Shown: piece by piece, positions 25,501 to 36,624 of the stretch
Layout: every line of letters begins with the position of its first letter
How positions within the stretch are numbered: the stretch's first letter is position 1
NCBI GenBank assembly: GCA_003546025.1
Contig: QPKB01000004.1
Coordinates: 20,316,570 to 20,380,569, forward strand
Direction of reading: 5' to 3'
Source: Camphora micrantha
Taxonomy: Eukaryota; Streptophyta; Magnoliopsida; Laurales; Lauraceae
Length of the DNA stretch: 64,000 nucleotides
Translations under genes and position numbers: made by a program
The notes under the pieces: generated by a model
Told to the model about the DNA's origin: nothing
Databases searched by the model: none
What the model saw: only the letters and a program-made list of their open reading frames with translations

Positions 25501-25859
25501 AATGCAGATCAACAAAGAAGAAGAATGGACCCCACAACAAATGAACCGTTGTTCACGAACTGCACGAGAGATTTCATTGGCACCGTTGATTACATTTTTT
25601 ACACTGGTAATTTTCATGTCGTGGAATACATTCTTTTAGTTCTTTCACGTCATTTTGCCATTCGTTTTTCATTTTGTTGTTTTGAGATTTGATGAAAACT
25701 TTCTTGCTTTCAGCGGATACTTTGATGGTGGATTCGCTATTGGAGCTCTTGGACGAGGAGAGTTTACGTAAAGACACAGCCCTCCCTTCTCCAGAGTGGT
25801 CATCAGATCACATAGCACTTTTAGCAGAATTTCGCTGCAAGCCTAGGACTAGGCGTTGA
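12447..25859 (+). CDS. CCR4: CCR4-type poly(A) deadenylase (CCR4 homolog 1/2)
   Basis: Catalytic subunit of the CCR4-NOT complex, which shortens mRNA poly(A) tails in the cytoplasm. Eleven exons: 12447-12604, 17027-17795, 20973-21059, 21147-21230, 21302-21388, 21511-21597, 24929-24982, 25061-25152, 25262-25376, 25456-25606, 25714-25859. They sum to 1830 bases, 609 aa plus stop, with consistent phases and GT-AG introns. Arabidopsis CCR4a is about 600 aa. The N-terminal region starts MVSVLRVHLPSDIPIVGCEL. A MYND-like Cys/His cluster spans residues 65-109. The exonuclease-endonuclease-phosphatase domain runs from about 255 to the end, with N264 (SYNILAD), E309 (CFQE), H343 (SGHAF), D466/N468 (CGDFNS) and H594 (SDHIAL), so it should be active. 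The plant type lacks the leucine-rich repeats of yeast CCR4. Introns 1, 2 and 6 are swollen by transposons. An overlapping upstream ORF may regulate it. Confidence 0.96.
13550..14697 (+). mobile_element. Dead RTE-type LINE, 3' half of the reverse transcriptase, in CCR4 intron 1
   Basis: Broken frames keep a recognisable order of RTE reverse-transcriptase motifs: DMYEG, then GDTGEFPVTIGLH, then MLFANDIVLVHES (FADD catalytic motif changed to FAND), then PQRDSFRYL, GSIISKDGEIDEDAEYRI, LKWRLASGVLCD and VRWFGHVQ. The copy ends with CCTAACATAGTTGGGGCAAG and GCTTTGATGATGATGATG, the short-repeat tail typical of RTE elements in place of poly(A). It has many stops and frameshifts, a 168-bp insertion at 13883-14050, and a 36-bp internal duplication around PQRDSF. 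It lies in the same direction as CCR4 and is presumably removed with the intron. Confidence 0.85.
13883..14050. mobile_element. 168-bp hAT-like MITE inserted in the RTE copy
   Basis: The element is flanked by an 8-bp direct repeat, ACTGTGAG, at 13875-13882 and 14051-14058. Its ends are imperfect inverted repeats: CAATAGCGGACCTAGG at the left and CAAGGACGAACCCAGG as the inverse of the right end. An 8-bp duplication is typical of hAT transposons. The element is far too short to encode a transposase. Removing it with one copy of the repeat rejoins the interrupted RTE sequence. Confidence 0.65.
14771..15178. repeat. 204-bp tandem duplication in CCR4 intron 1
   Basis: Two adjacent copies (14771-14974 and 14975-15178) begin GAGGAGGGTTGTCCAT and share long blocks such as CACAACTAAATGTGGAAAAT and AAGGCGATTATATGCATAAT. 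Only scattered substitutions separate them, so the duplication is fairly recent relative to the surrounding debris. The flanking text looks like the LTR of an old gypsy element. Confidence 0.9.
15433..15486. repeat. 19-bp direct repeat around a bare poly(T) insert
   Basis: TGACATGTTGAAAGATCTT occurs at 15433-15451 and again at 15468-15486. The 16 bases between them are a T run followed by AATAT. The arrangement matches a target-site duplication around a retroposed tail with no body (poly(A) on the minus strand). Confidence 0.7.
15500..16800 (+). mobile_element. Degenerate Ty3/gypsy gag remnant in CCR4 intron 1
   Basis: The frame at 15738-15980 and the broken frames after it carry gag-like stretches: a VDNHMMSALEEGQRDFSV-like segment, then a region resembling gag text with IDTWYDFKRELKLK near 16360-16395. 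Stops and frameshifts are frequent and no pol domain follows. A T/GT run interrupts it at 16552-16587. The assignment to Ty3/gypsy rests on this gag resemblance from memory. Confidence 0.55.
16552..16587. repeat. Poly(T)/(GT)n tract
   Basis: About 21 T residues are followed by GT repeats inside the gypsy remnant. Confidence 0.9.
17796..19180. other. First part of CCR4 intron 2
   Basis: AT-rich intron sequence that begins at the GTAAAC donor after exon 2. No gene or well-defined repeat is visible before the minus-strand RTE copy that starts near 19185. A short duplication of CCATTCTAGTGAGTG sits near 19025-19070. Confidence 0.6.
19185..20450 (-). mobile_element. Dead RTE-type LINE, antisense in CCR4 intron 2
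   Basis: Read on the minus strand, broken frames give MVFIDRAKAYDCIPKDLIW (the reverse-transcriptase motif carrying a catalytic Asp), then PWSMLFAD, then a stretch beginning KIIDGWLKWRLTSKVLCDRR and continuing to the AKCWPIK motif. The 3' end, near 19185-19235, reads CCCAACATAGTTGAGACAAG then GCTTTGATGATG. It is the same family as the intron 1 copy but in the opposite orientation. A local duplication of about 65 bases near 19935-20045 doubles the FAD region. Many stops show that it is inactive. Confidence 0.85.
22425..22857 (-). mobile_element. L1-type LINE 3' end with RNase H remnant, antisense in CCR4 intron 6
   Basis: On the minus strand the text gives LKFNVDGAARDK and a later VKDSNKAEVLAIL-like segment, both typical of the RNase H domain at the 3' end of plant L1 elements. 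It then runs into a poly(A) tail, seen as poly(T) at about 22419-22432 on the + strand. Frameshifts are present. Confidence 0.65.
22858..23760 (-). mobile_element. L1-type LINE with zinc-binding RT C-terminus, antisense in CCR4 intron 6
   Basis: Minus-strand frames encode parts of the zf-RVT domain of plant L1 reverse transcriptase: ASANHLLIHCEVASFFWRH (23338-23577), then AIPAVIWIIWKERNLRRFED (22997-23203). A poly(A) tail follows, seen as poly(T) at 22858-22876 on the + strand. A separate tail downstream of it shows that this and the preceding element are two insertions. An AT run lies at 23235-23257. Confidence 0.75.
23800..24226 (+). mobile_element. L1-type LINE 3' end, sense, in CCR4 intron 6
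   Basis: The + strand shows HIGHSTNSLAKQVVD, which matches the end of an L1 RNase H domain (usually ...NSLADxLAKQG...). A T-rich 3' UTR and a poly(A) run at 24209-24225 follow. It is 5'-truncated and in the same orientation as CCR4. Confidence 0.65.
24329..24456. repeat. 64-bp tandem duplication in CCR4 intron 6
   Basis: Two adjacent copies starting TTC(A/G)TTCCACAAGTGAA share AAATTGTAAAATGACT and differ by a few substitutions. They lie between the L1 tail and exon 7. Confidence 0.8.
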
Positions 25860-26120
25860 CACTATAGTAGGGTAAGGCAGTAAGGAACCAATTTCAACAA
25901 TTATTTTAGTCTAGGGTTAACTGAGATGTTAAAAGGAACTGACAAATGGTTGGGTGCCACATACTTGCATGTAATTTTCATGGTGTGGCACCTTTCAGCA
26001 GAGGGATGTTGAGAACATGGCCATGCGACTGCTAGATCTCATCCTTCCCCTGTAAATTAGTATGCAACTACTCATAGTTGAACTGGATCATGGCAAAAAC
26101 GGGTAATAAACTCTGTGTGT

Positions 26121-26164
<44 letters not shown>

Positions 26165-26971
26165 ATGTAAGGACAAGCTATACAGGCAAGAACAAGAATT
26201 GTTAGACCTGGGTCTTACCTTTCATTATTTTTTTCATGAGGGAACCACGCTAGCATTGGTAAATGGAACGAATGTTTGCATTGGACATAAAAGTCTTTGT
26301 TTTCAGACTTAACAGGTTTTATTTTTTAGATGTTGTCACTGATACGCATGGCTATGCCTGTACATTAGATAGTTTATTCCTAATTCCTTCACTGTTTTTT
26401 TTAGCAGATCTCCGTGTTGTTTTATATATGTATGAAGAAATGCATTTGAGGGTGTTGAAGTTAGTAGAGCAGCCAATGTTTTCTTTAGGAGATGTTTATG
26501 TCAGGTGTGCATTGATTTACTTGTTATATGTCACTTGTCTCAACAGAAAATCATGGAATTGTCATATTGAGATTTTCAGGATATTTGTGCTTTGGCCACT
26601 GTCTAAATGAATATGATTTGAAAAATATGTAGTGTTGTCTTGCAATTATATGATTATCCAGTGCGCCAGGCTCCCCCACTATCCCACTCCCCGTGGCTCC
26701 CTCTCTCCCTATCCCTCTCTCCCCCATTTCACACGCCTCTGGGTTTTGCACCCGTCCGAATGAACTAAACCGTTGGATCAACTATTCACACATCCAAATG
26801 GATTGTAGACCATTAAAATTGCGGGACCCGGATGGAGATGATAGGGTTTAGGGATGGGGCTGATTTTTCTAGAGTTGAAGGGCCCAAGGAGATCTTTCAA
26901 TCCCCCCTGTCCCAATCCCAGGTGGGGCGCCATGTGGACCTCGCATTACTAGAGTCGGATGGGTGTGTGCA

Positions 26972-26972
<1 letters not shown>

Positions 26973-27043
<71 letters not shown>
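26973..27043. repeat. (TA)n(GA)n compound microsatellite
   Basis: About 42 bases of TA repeats pass directly into about 30 bases of GA repeats. Confidence 0.95.
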
Positions 27044-27044
<1 letters not shown>

Positions 27045-27847
27045 AGGGCTCTCCTAAGCTGGAATAGTACTGGTTCTACAAATCAAAATTGATTTAAAAC
27101 TTGTGATATGCTGCTGCTATTAGAGATGAATTGCCTTTGCTTCTCATCTCATTTACTTCTTTTATCAGTTCACAATGGGGACTAACTGTTTTCATGTTCA
27201 AGCAGGTTAAACCGATAGTAGCAGTTGTCTGAGGTGTTATATCGGCTCTCAGTGTAAAGCTTTGATTCCACACATTGACTGCAATAGGCGCTTTGTAGTT
27301 ACCAAATTTGAAGGTCAACATCATTATTCCAAGTGAGACTCCAATGCATTCAGTAGTCATCTAAATGACCTTGCAGGGGGTTCCAGAATCATCCCTGCGA
27401 AATGAAAATTAGATCATCCTTGTCAGAAGATCTATGCGGTATATATTTGCATGGTGACTAATTCAGGTTTTTCTTTTGAGCACGTGCATATGTGATAGAA
27501 TAGGGTCATGCATCTGGTGGGAGTAATGTGGAAGGAAATAATACTGATCTAAGAGGTTCTTTGCCACTCTTGTGAGACCTAAGTCTATTCTATTTTTAGC
27601 CACTGCGTGCAGTGCTTGGGCGCACTTCATTGAGAACCAGCAGTGCGTGTTCAGTATACTCGTATGGCCAACCTGGTTTGTCTTCTATTGTTCCCATTTC
27701 CGGCGGACCTCCTGACAAAGGAGTCTGGTGGATATCCACATTGTAATATGGACACAAGCCGCAAACTACCTGTTGCATCAGTATTCATGTAAAATTCCAT
27801 AGCTTATCCCCCTATCACATGCATTAGTATTCAATCCAAGTTGATGG

Positions 27848-28035
27848 CCCGCCAAGGGGAGGTGTAGGCTGAAAGAACGTTAATGGAAGTAGGAAAAATA
27901 AATCTAAAGAAGAGCAACTCCATCCAACGATTTGACTCATGATAGATCTAGCTCATGATAGATCGAAATGGAGAAATAGAATTCATATAGCTGACCTTAA
28001 CATAGTTTAGGACCAGGCTTTGATGATGGTGGCTA
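27848..28035 (+). mobile_element. RTE-type LINE 3' end
   Basis: Text homologous to the RTE 3' end: a GTAGGCTGAAAGAACG segment, GATCGAAATGGAGAAATAGA, AGCTGACCTTAACATAGTTT, then AGGCTTTGATGATGG. Part of the segment (CATGATAGATC) is duplicated. No open reading frame remains. Confidence 0.75.
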
Positions 28036-29149
28036 GGTATTCAATTCCCAACACTCTCAATTCAATTTTAATTGAATCATGGATTATTGATAACTCTTGA
28101 TGGATGCTCACTTTGTCCAATTTTAGCGTCTTATATTTTATATTTTTTTATACATGGAGGACTGAAAATGGCACTTTTCTCACAAACCCATGTCCCAGAG
28201 TTGAGAGAGTAATCAGTTTCGTCCAAACAAACGAGTTTACATGGGGACCTGGCTATATTAATTAGCCGTGCAAATAAGATGCCAAGACTTCCATAGAATT
28301 AGCTTGGCTAGTAAAATTTGCGGTCCCCCAAGTTGGGATTATTTGAAGTTTGCAGGAGAACATTACCCTATTACACAGAACGTCTGATTCATGACCCATG
28401 CATTTATGATGCGGGTCCTCTTAGGTTTGCCGCCACCCATGGAACACGGTGGAAGGTTTGTCGGAATCCTAGTATGTAGTGTACACGTAACCCAGTTTAC
28501 GTTCTGCTTAATTGATGAGCACATACATGCTTGCATGGATTCATTCATAGTACATGTCTACAGGCTGTACAATGCATCCATGTATTTGTGTTATATACAA
28601 TCAACTTTTAAGGCCATTACACTTGATCAATCTGACAATAGATGGATGTTCAATCAATATGAAATTTAACGACGGTCATCCATGGGCAAATCCAGGTGTA
28701 CGGTTTTGAAGGCAGTCAGCCCGTTCGACTTGGAAAAGGCCCAAAAGGGGCTGTGGTTCAGACAAGCCATGTGCCCATTAGAATTAAACCCTAACCCCAC
28801 CCACCCACCCAAAAAAAAAAAAAAATCTCCTTTAGATTAATCTCCAATAGCAAAATAATGATGATTGACGTTTTCAATTGACCATCTTCTACCTCGTTCA
28901 AACAAAAATCCTAGGTCCACCATTAGCCATCCATGAGGGAGGCATTTATTAATTGGTTGGCCCCACCATAGAGACTCTCGAATTTCCAATAATTAGCAGT
29001 CATTTACTTCAAGGACAAAATTTAGAGAGAGAGAGAGAGAGGAGAATGGACTTGCCTATGGAAACCAATTTCATTCATATTCCTTGAAAAAACCAATTTA
29101 TGATCAATCTAAATCCTTTTAGAATGTACCTTTATGAAAAACGATTTTA

Positions 29150-29345
29150 TGCAGGTTGATGGTACACTAAGGAGGAAGGATGAGCCGAAGATGACACGGA
29201 TGGGAGTATTAAGGATAAATATGAAGAATTGAAACTTATTTATGGATTTGGCTTAGGATAGATTGGAATGGAGAAACAAAATGCATGTAACTCAACATGT
29301 AGCTCAACCAAATATAATTGAAACAAGGCTTTCATCACAATGAAT
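29150..29345 (+). mobile_element. RTE-type LINE 3' end, diverged
   Basis: Contains GCAGGTTGATGG, GATTGGAATGGAGAAACAAA and a decayed ATAATTGAAACAAGGCTTTC end. It matches the RTE copy at 14515-14690 with many changes and lacks the clear GAT-repeat tail. Confidence 0.65.
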
Positions 29346-31130
29346 TGATGCTATCCTCATAAATTGACACTCATATTGAATTCACTATAATTCAATCATT
29401 ATTCACTGTTGGATTGACTCGCAATGAAATATGTACTCAAAAAACCATTGAGCATTGGGGATTGTTTGTGGATATTGCAATGATATGAAAATGAGATTTA
29501 CATATATAAAATTTTGCATTCTAGAATTGCATTTTTAGAGCTCTTGTGCTCTTCAAGCTAGAAAGGTGTGTTGACACTTTCACTCCTTTTTAGGTGCGTA
29601 ACTTTTTATATATAAAAGTAGCCTCATTTATAAACTATTTGCACACCTCATTTATAGATATGATGTGTAAATGACAGCAAAATAACATGGCCATGCACAA
29701 ATGCTAATGAAAATAGGTGTGTAAACAAACGACCCCTGAATCTCTAAAATCGATCGACACATTCACCCCTCGTCATTTCTTACCCTGTGAGTAGATGCAA
29801 TCAAGTATGGAACCCAAACAAAGAGGCCATACCTTTTAAAAGTTTTCTTATTCTTCTCATGCTATCAATAGACAGCAACAGCACGCGTCTTTTTTATTCA
29901 TACACAAACTTATGGATTACATCCCTTTCTCCATACTGTGGGTACAAGTATTGCTTGTGAATAAAATTCAACTTCAAGTTTTGTTTAACAAGGTTTATAA
30001 ACAACTCTGTCCAATGAAAAATAATGAAGTTTCTTTAATTTTTGTCTCCCTTTCCTGTGCTCGCTTGCTGCAGGCCGCACATGTTTCTGCATTGCCATCC
30101 CAGGGTGGTGCAGGGGAGTGTTGGTGCGCTTATTTTTGTACAGTGCCTTTCGAAGTTTAAACAAATTCTACTTGACTTGGAAAGGAAAAGGAAAAAAGGA
30201 AAATTTCAAATAAAGCCTTAAATTCTGGCTTTTTTTTCAAAGAACGACACAGGTTTTAAAAGTTTTCAAATTGAGATCTTAGTTTTCCACAAAGTATTTA
30301 GTTAAGGACAACCGGCGTTGTTAAGGGATTCTCCAGTGATTTATCCCCCTATTTTATGTAAATGGCAAAACTCTCTATCTAATGCTAATCATTTTTTTTT
30401 TTTTCAAAATTCTTGATACCTAGAAACGCAGTGGAGTACTTTGTTCATTTATCCAAAATGGCAGGAAAAAAACATAGTCTCTCTTGGTGATAGGTCTGGG
30501 TGAAGAACAAGCACAAGATCCCTTTTTTTTTTTTTTTTCTTTTTGTCATGTAGCTACAACCACTCCACTCGCATTTGTGCACTCAAAGAAAGTCTACGAG
30601 TAAATTATGCAATTGCACGATCCTTTTAACTCAATTGACCCATCAATTGCATAAGACCCACGTAACTATGTGTGGCTTCACTCGTCCATGAGTGGCACCT
30701 TCTCAACAACCGCATTTATTGCACAATCAAATCCAGAGGACCCGAAGCTAATGGTGACATTAATTCAGACACTTTCTTCGAGCCTATTGGTGGATGAGAT
30801 GAGATTTGGTATCCAACAAACAATAAGTGCAGGTAAAAGCTATGCCAAAAATTTGTAGCATCTAGACTGATCCAAGGGCTAAAACTATAGAGGAAGTTAA
30901 GAGCACATTTTGTTTTTGTGCGATAGGCTCACCTGCAGTTGATTTAGCACTTGCTCTCCAACCAACATAATTATTGCAGGGTTCCTTACACTTTTGCCAC
31001 CTTTTCTCACACTTCCCTCTTCCCTCATCCGACGTCTTAAAAGGAAGCAACAAACCACAATCGTCACTACCTCAAGCTCTCTCTCTCTTTATATCTCTCT
31101 CGTAATAGTTGTAGGAATAGTATCCCAGCC

Positions 31131-31980
31131 ATGGGTAGATGGTTTCCATACAGAGAGTTATCATCCATCTTAGTGGTCTCATGCTTGGTAGGGTTTGGTA
31201 GATCAGACTTTGCAAGTGACACGAAAGAGTGTGGAGATCAGCTAGTGGCCCTTGCCACATGTCTACCTTACGTTCAGGGAGAGGCCAAGATGCCCACCCC
31301 AGATTGTTGCAGTGGTCTGAAGCAAGTTGTAGCCAAAAGCAGGAAGTGTCTCTGTGTCCTTGTTAAGGATAGAGATGACCCAAATTTAGGATTCAAGGTC
31401 AATGTCACACTAGCACTCAAGCTCCCATCCTCTTGCGGTGCCCCCATCAATGTCTCTGAGTGCATAGGTATGTATTTTTCATCCATACCAATACCATCAA
31501 CATAGATTGATGATGATGATGATGAGATTTTGTATTTTGATTTATGTTGGTGTTAGTTTAGATCTTCTTCACTTGGCTCCTAATTCTAGTCTGGCTCAAG
31601 TTTTCAAGCAATTTGAAAGTAGTCTTGAAGGGAAAAACAGCACTACAACTACAACTAATGCTGGTAAGGTTTTTTTTTTTTTTTTTAATTAATTTGAATT
31701 GGGTTGTGGGGTTATGGGTTTTTTTTTTCCCTTCTTCTTCTTCCCCTTTTTTTTGGGGTGGGGGGGTAAAGAGTGGGGTTAAGAGTTTTGTTTATGCTGT
31801 CTGTGGTCAGGTAAAGGGAACTCCATCAGCTCGAGTGGTTCCAGTGGTGGGCCAAGTGCAGCTGTGAAGAGTGGTGGAGCAAGTGATCATATAAGAGGGA
31901 AGAGAAGGGTGATGAGGGATATGATTGTGGGTGTTTGGACATGTTGTTTGGTATCACTCATGATTAACATTGGTGGTTAG
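31131..31980 (+). CDS. GPI-anchored non-specific lipid transfer protein (LTPG type)
   Basis: Three exons, 31131-31467, 31562-31663 and 31811-31980, give 609 bases, 202 aa plus stop, with GT-AG introns in matching phase. Residues 1 to about 25 are a signal peptide. The eight-cysteine lipid transfer fold has C34, C44, C59-C60, C73-x-C75, C102 and C111, with two N-glycosylation sites (NVT at 91, NVS at 107). A Ser/Thr/Gly-rich linker follows. The C-terminus is hydrophobic after a basic patch (MIVGVWTCCLVSLMINIGG), as expected for a GPI-anchor signal. The core CLPYVQGEAKMPTPDCCSGL and the KDRDDPNLG segment resemble Arabidopsis LTPG6/YLS3-type proteins. The predicted role is binding or moving lipids at the outer face of the plasma membrane or cell wall, possibly in cuticle formation. 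The exact paralogue is not certain. Confidence 0.92.
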
Positions 31981-32209
31981 ATAGGGTCTGCTCACTGCTG
32001 TGGTCCACCAGCTAGAATTTGGAAGTGGTGTTTGATATCGTTCATGGTGATCATAGCTGGTTAGATGTGGTCTAACGTGGTCCACCACTTACAATTTGAA
32101 TATAGTTTTTGATATCACTCATGATTATCGTGGGAGATAGATGTGGTCTACTATGGTCCACTATTTAGAGTTCTGTTAAGTGTTAGAACTTGTGTTGGCA
32201 ATAATTAAG

Positions 32210-32213
<4 letters not shown>

Positions 32214-32249
<36 letters not shown>
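32214..32249. repeat. (CT)n microsatellite
   Basis: An uninterrupted CT run of about 36 bases downstream of the LTPG gene. Confidence 0.95.
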
Positions 32250-32251
<2 letters not shown>

Positions 32252-32770
32252 ATGGGCTTCTTGATCTTCATGGGCGTCTTGAATGTGACCATTGGACTCT
32301 TTATCTTTCAACCGTCCATGCTTCTTGGACACGTGTACCTACCTGTCAAGACTCAGGTTAATTAATATTGGTGAGCCTGATGCTGATTTGATTGAGCTTT
32401 TTTTTTTTTTTTTTTGCTAAGAAAGATAGGAAGCTTGGTTTTCTTTTTCATGCATGGCTAACCTGGTTACAAATGTCATTGCTATATTACCATCGTCCCA
32501 AGTCCAAGAAAAGAGGAGAATTGGGTCAATAACTGGCACAATCAGCGTAAACGTATGTTACAACTCCATCACAAATTGGAGCAAAGGTTTGATGATGGTG
32601 ATAATGAGAATGAAAGTATTTGGCACAATGCTTTGATACTGATGATAATAAGAATCTACACTGAATAATTTGATAGTTATTATTTGATTACAAAATAATT
32701 TGATATCACGAAGTGCCTGTTTGTTTCAGTAATTGAATACATATAAATTGTAAGACTTTTATTTTTAAAT

Positions 32771-32922
32771 GGGAGATGCTCCTATGAGAGATATCTCTCA
32801 CCTTAAATAGAGATTATGTGGGGGGCCCTCACATCCATATCCAATGCCAACAACTTAAATATGAGGGCTCCTACCCCTATCTCTAATATAAGGTGAAAGA
32901 TATCTCTCATAAGAGCATCACC
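32771..32922. mobile_element. 152-bp MITE with 9-bp target duplication (Mutator type)
   Basis: The two ends are inverted repeats of about 35 bases: GGGAGATGCTCCTATGAGAG at the left and GGTGATGCTCTTATGAGAG as the inverse of the right end, both continuing ATATCT(C/T)TCACCTTA. A 9-bp direct repeat, TTTTTAAAT, flanks them at 32762-32770 and 32923-32931. A 9-bp duplication points to the Mutator superfamily. The element has no coding capacity. Its arms could form a hairpin if transcribed. Confidence 0.8.
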
Positions 32923-33489
32923 CTTTTTAAATATAGTTAAAAATTAAAAATGTAAATATAAATTTAAAAAGTTATCATCAAATTATCTCCCCTCTTATGG
33001 AAAATGAATCAACTAAGGAGGTGGGAAATGTATACCCAGCCACCGCCATATTAGTTCAAACGCCAAGTAAAGTGAGGGTTGCATCTTCATCACTGCATTA
33101 TATCATTCACCTCTCTCCTCATTAATAATCCTTTGGTATGGCGCATTTGACTACAAATTTTTATGTATTTCATGCAAACAAACAAACCTTAAAAAGTTGA
33201 TATGCCCCGATGCAGTCAATGACTACCAATATGTATATGATAACCCAATCCAAATTGATACAAGCTGTTGCGATTTACTATTATATTTTTATTAATTAAG
33301 TTTAAATCACACAAAAACAGCTGATACTTATCACTTCTTCTCTCAATTAAGATGAGGTGCGATATTGATGCTTGGACCTATGACACCAATTCATTCAAAG
33401 GTTCAGTCCATAATCCATATCCAAGCTTTGAGCTCGAAGCTACATATCTCAAAGGAAATGATAGAAGAAATAACAATATAGATGAGAGT

Positions 33490-33545
33490 AACTCAGAGTG
33501 CTAGACTTGGATGTGATTATAAAGCTTGATGATGATAATAACATA
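33490..33545 (+). mobile_element. Possible RTE-type LINE 3' stub
   Basis: GATTATAAAGCTTGATGATGATAATAA resembles the decayed tail of the RTE family; almost nothing upstream is left. The evidence is thin. Confidence 0.35.
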
Positions 33546-33829
33546 CAAAATATGGCCCCCGGATGATTGGATCAGATCTATCTTGCACTTATGGCATGCA
33601 TTGGCACGTCTACCTAAGATAAGATTTGTCTTACTACAGGCCCACACTTGTCCCACACTTGTATATATCTAATATGGGCCAACCTTCACAGTTGAACAGA
33701 ACTACGTTGGAGCCTAGCTATTTCAAACCCAAATCAGATTTTGTCTATAAATATACTGATACGTGGATGACTAAAGGACTTTTCCTCTATCTTTTCTTTC
33801 CACTTGTTTTGTTTCGGGCTGGATTTGTG

Positions 33830-34240
33830 AGATGAGAGGATCTCCACACATAAAGGTGAATTATTCTAAGAAATTTTTACTTCTAGGGAGTTCTCCACTA
33901 AAGCTTTCTACTTGACGTTGGAGAGAACTCGTTCACATAGGGTCACCTCTTCCCTTGTGTGGTTGGGTTTGGCTGCTCCTCGGGTCAAGGCTTTTTGTTG
34001 TTTGGCAATTGCAGGAAAAGTCTCCATAGTTGATAATCTAAGAAGGAAAGGATTGACATCTCAAACAATATCTCAAATACCTGTGTGATGTGCGGTAAGG
34101 AGGAGGAGTCCGTAGATCACCTTTTTATTCAATGTGAGATGGCCTTCAGAGTTTGAAGCAGCTTTATTGGCAAGTGCGGTTTTTCATAGTATTGCCCGAA
34201 GAGTATTGTGGATGTGGCAGAGTCTTGGTTCGTGTAGGTA
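33830..34240 (+). mobile_element. L1-type LINE fragment with zinc-binding RT domain
   Basis: Broken + strand frames read LVWLGLAAPRVKAFCWLA, then VDNLRRKGL, then TCVMCGKEEESVDHLFIQCE, the zf-RVT domain found at the C-terminus of plant L1 reverse transcriptases, with its Cys and His residues. At least two frameshifts break it. No poly(A) tail is visible nearby. Confidence 0.75.
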
Positions 34241-36624
34241 AGAATTCACACACCCTTTGGTGAAGCAAAGTACTAGAAAGTGCAAGCCCTTTCTAGAGTT
34301 ACATGAGCATCATAAACATGTAACTAGTGAGATGCACACACAATTGGATGGATGAAAGAATCTAAAATTAATTGATAAAGATCTTGAAGGATTCAGAAGA
34401 TTATGAAAGACGGAGCAATTATGTAAAATTATCAGGGGTATACGTACCTGTGCATTATGCAAATAACTAGATATTTCATATTAATTTGTAGAGTATTCTA
34501 AAACAGTGGGGATAAGAAAGTGGCAAAAGGCATAATAGTAGCCATTTATATAGAGTCGAACTATTAATAAGTAGGAGTAGATTTGATTAATGTGTCTGCA
34601 AGCAAGTTAATTAGAGAAAACTTCTTAGGATCCTTTTGCAGCGGGCTCCTAGAATTTTTTTGCAGCAATTTTGCTTTTTATCTCACAAAAAACATGTATT
34701 ATGCATTTATTTATTTTTTATCTCAAACATGTATTATTCTTGATAATCATTTCCAAACTGCTATGCTCTCCCTCAAAAGGCTTTAGACTATGGACATGTT
34801 GCATTAGAACTTAGAATATATAGAATTCATAGTATAAATAGTTAAAAGTGAAAATCAAAGGTGAATTTCTATTCTATAAATGAGTATCAAATAATTTTTT
34901 TCTTTAAGAAAAAATAAAATTGAAAGTGAATACCCAGCCATCACATGTACCTTAATATATAGGAAAGTGAAGGTCATATCGACATTTCCACTTATATCAC
35001 TCACTCCTTAACTCTTTAATAATCCATTTTTCACTTCATTTCGCAATGAATTTCTATGGATTCAATTCTTGTGAATTTTTTAAGACGGACTCTTGCCTCA
35101 ATAGTAAAAGGCGGCAATTCTCACTTAACCGTCCAAGCTTCAAATCTTCCCTCATTAGAGGGCTATGTCACCCCCACCTAAAGAGGTCTACTTCCCTCAC
35201 TTGAGGGCTCCATCACCTCACCTGATGTCTACTATTCTCATGGTCTCACCTGAGGAGGGGGGCTGGGCTAAAAAAAAGATTTCTTGTGTATTTTAGTACA
35301 AATGTAAAGGTATGAAAATGATTTTGGTGCATGTAAATTTGGGTGATGACAGTTACATTGACATTGATGATGATGATGCACTCACTCCCTCTTAATTAAC
35401 CAAGAAGTGACTCAAGTTTACTTGTTGACGCTTGCATCTTTATCAAATGATTTTAATTCCTCTCCACAAGCTGACAAAAAAGTACTGAATCACACAAAAT
35501 TTCCCAACCAGACTTGTCAATGATGCAATCAAGATGGACGTGTTGGATGGTGGCCCCCATCTGATGATGTGATCTAACTGGGCCCACCTATAAAATGATT
35601 GGTGGGCGCAATTTGTTGAAAATGATGTGATCACTTATTATGATGAGGATGAATTGATGTTCAGCCTAGGATTAGAGTGTATATTAGATTGTAGGTTGTC
35701 ATTAGGTTATCTATCAGATGCTTTGATTTATTAGCCTAAGATTAGATTATAAAAGTTATGGCATGATTATTAGCTTCATTACTCTCACTTGAATACCACA
35801 GTGAATTGATAGAGGAGGAGACCATAAATTTTCTACATTTAGGAGGCTTCTAAAGACAGGCAACTGTCAAGAGAGAAAAGAAAGTAAGTGTAGCTGTATC
35901 CTTTCACGTGGGGTCCACCTCAATAAAATGATGTACTTATATCATGGTAAGGTCTGCATACAACGATCTTGCATTCAATTTCAAGGTAACTCCACTCATC
36001 AATATGATTTAATCTAGGTGGCCCCAAAGCCAATAAATGAAGTACGGCCCAACTAGACTACATCTTGGCAGGTGCTGCCACAATAATTAGGTTTTTTCTT
36101 TTTTTTACCGTCATTAGGAGGATAGTGTTCGGGGCTCATTTTGATTACATCATTACTCTAGATATATATTAACTCTAATAATGTCAATAAAAGGGTCTCC
36201 AAATAATAATTATTATTATTATTTACTTAAAGGGCTTGGGTCGAAGAGAACCCACGCAAGTGGAAAGAAAAGCTCATAAAATGAGAAGAATGACATACCT
36301 AATGATTCCTGAGCACAGGCGACATGCAAGGTTGACAACCATACGAACAATCCTATTTGTCAATTTCATCATTATTTAGCCTGGAGGAGCAACTTTTCTT
36401 ATTCCACAGGCTCATAGTCTAAGATTATTAATTATGTAAGCCCAATGATCAAATTATTAAATGGGTGAAACCTACCCCAAGATGGTTAACTTCACCCTTA
36501 AATGCTTCACAGTGGTGGGGCTCTATTTGATATGTTGCATTCACTTATTCAATTATAGAATCATGGTGGCCCCCACGCACAAATGTAATTACAGCATTCT
36601 CCGCTCACAAGTCCGGATCCTTCA

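Larger units (their letters stand above)
25860..31130. other. CCR4 3' UTR and intergenic DNA up to the LTPG gene
   Basis: The first 250 bases or so are probably the CCR4 3' UTR; AATAAA lies at 26105-26110. No further gene could be supported. The region holds AT and TA/GA microsatellites (26126-26156, 26973-27043), two RTE tails (27848-28035 and 29150-29345), a GA run at 29023-29042 and long T runs near 30390 and 30522. The last 200 bases probably form the LTPG promoter and leader. Confidence 0.6.

Noticed and set aside
25234..25617. 127-codon open frame on the minus strand
   Set aside because: It lies opposite CCR4 exons 9 and 10, which have a well-supported sense reading.
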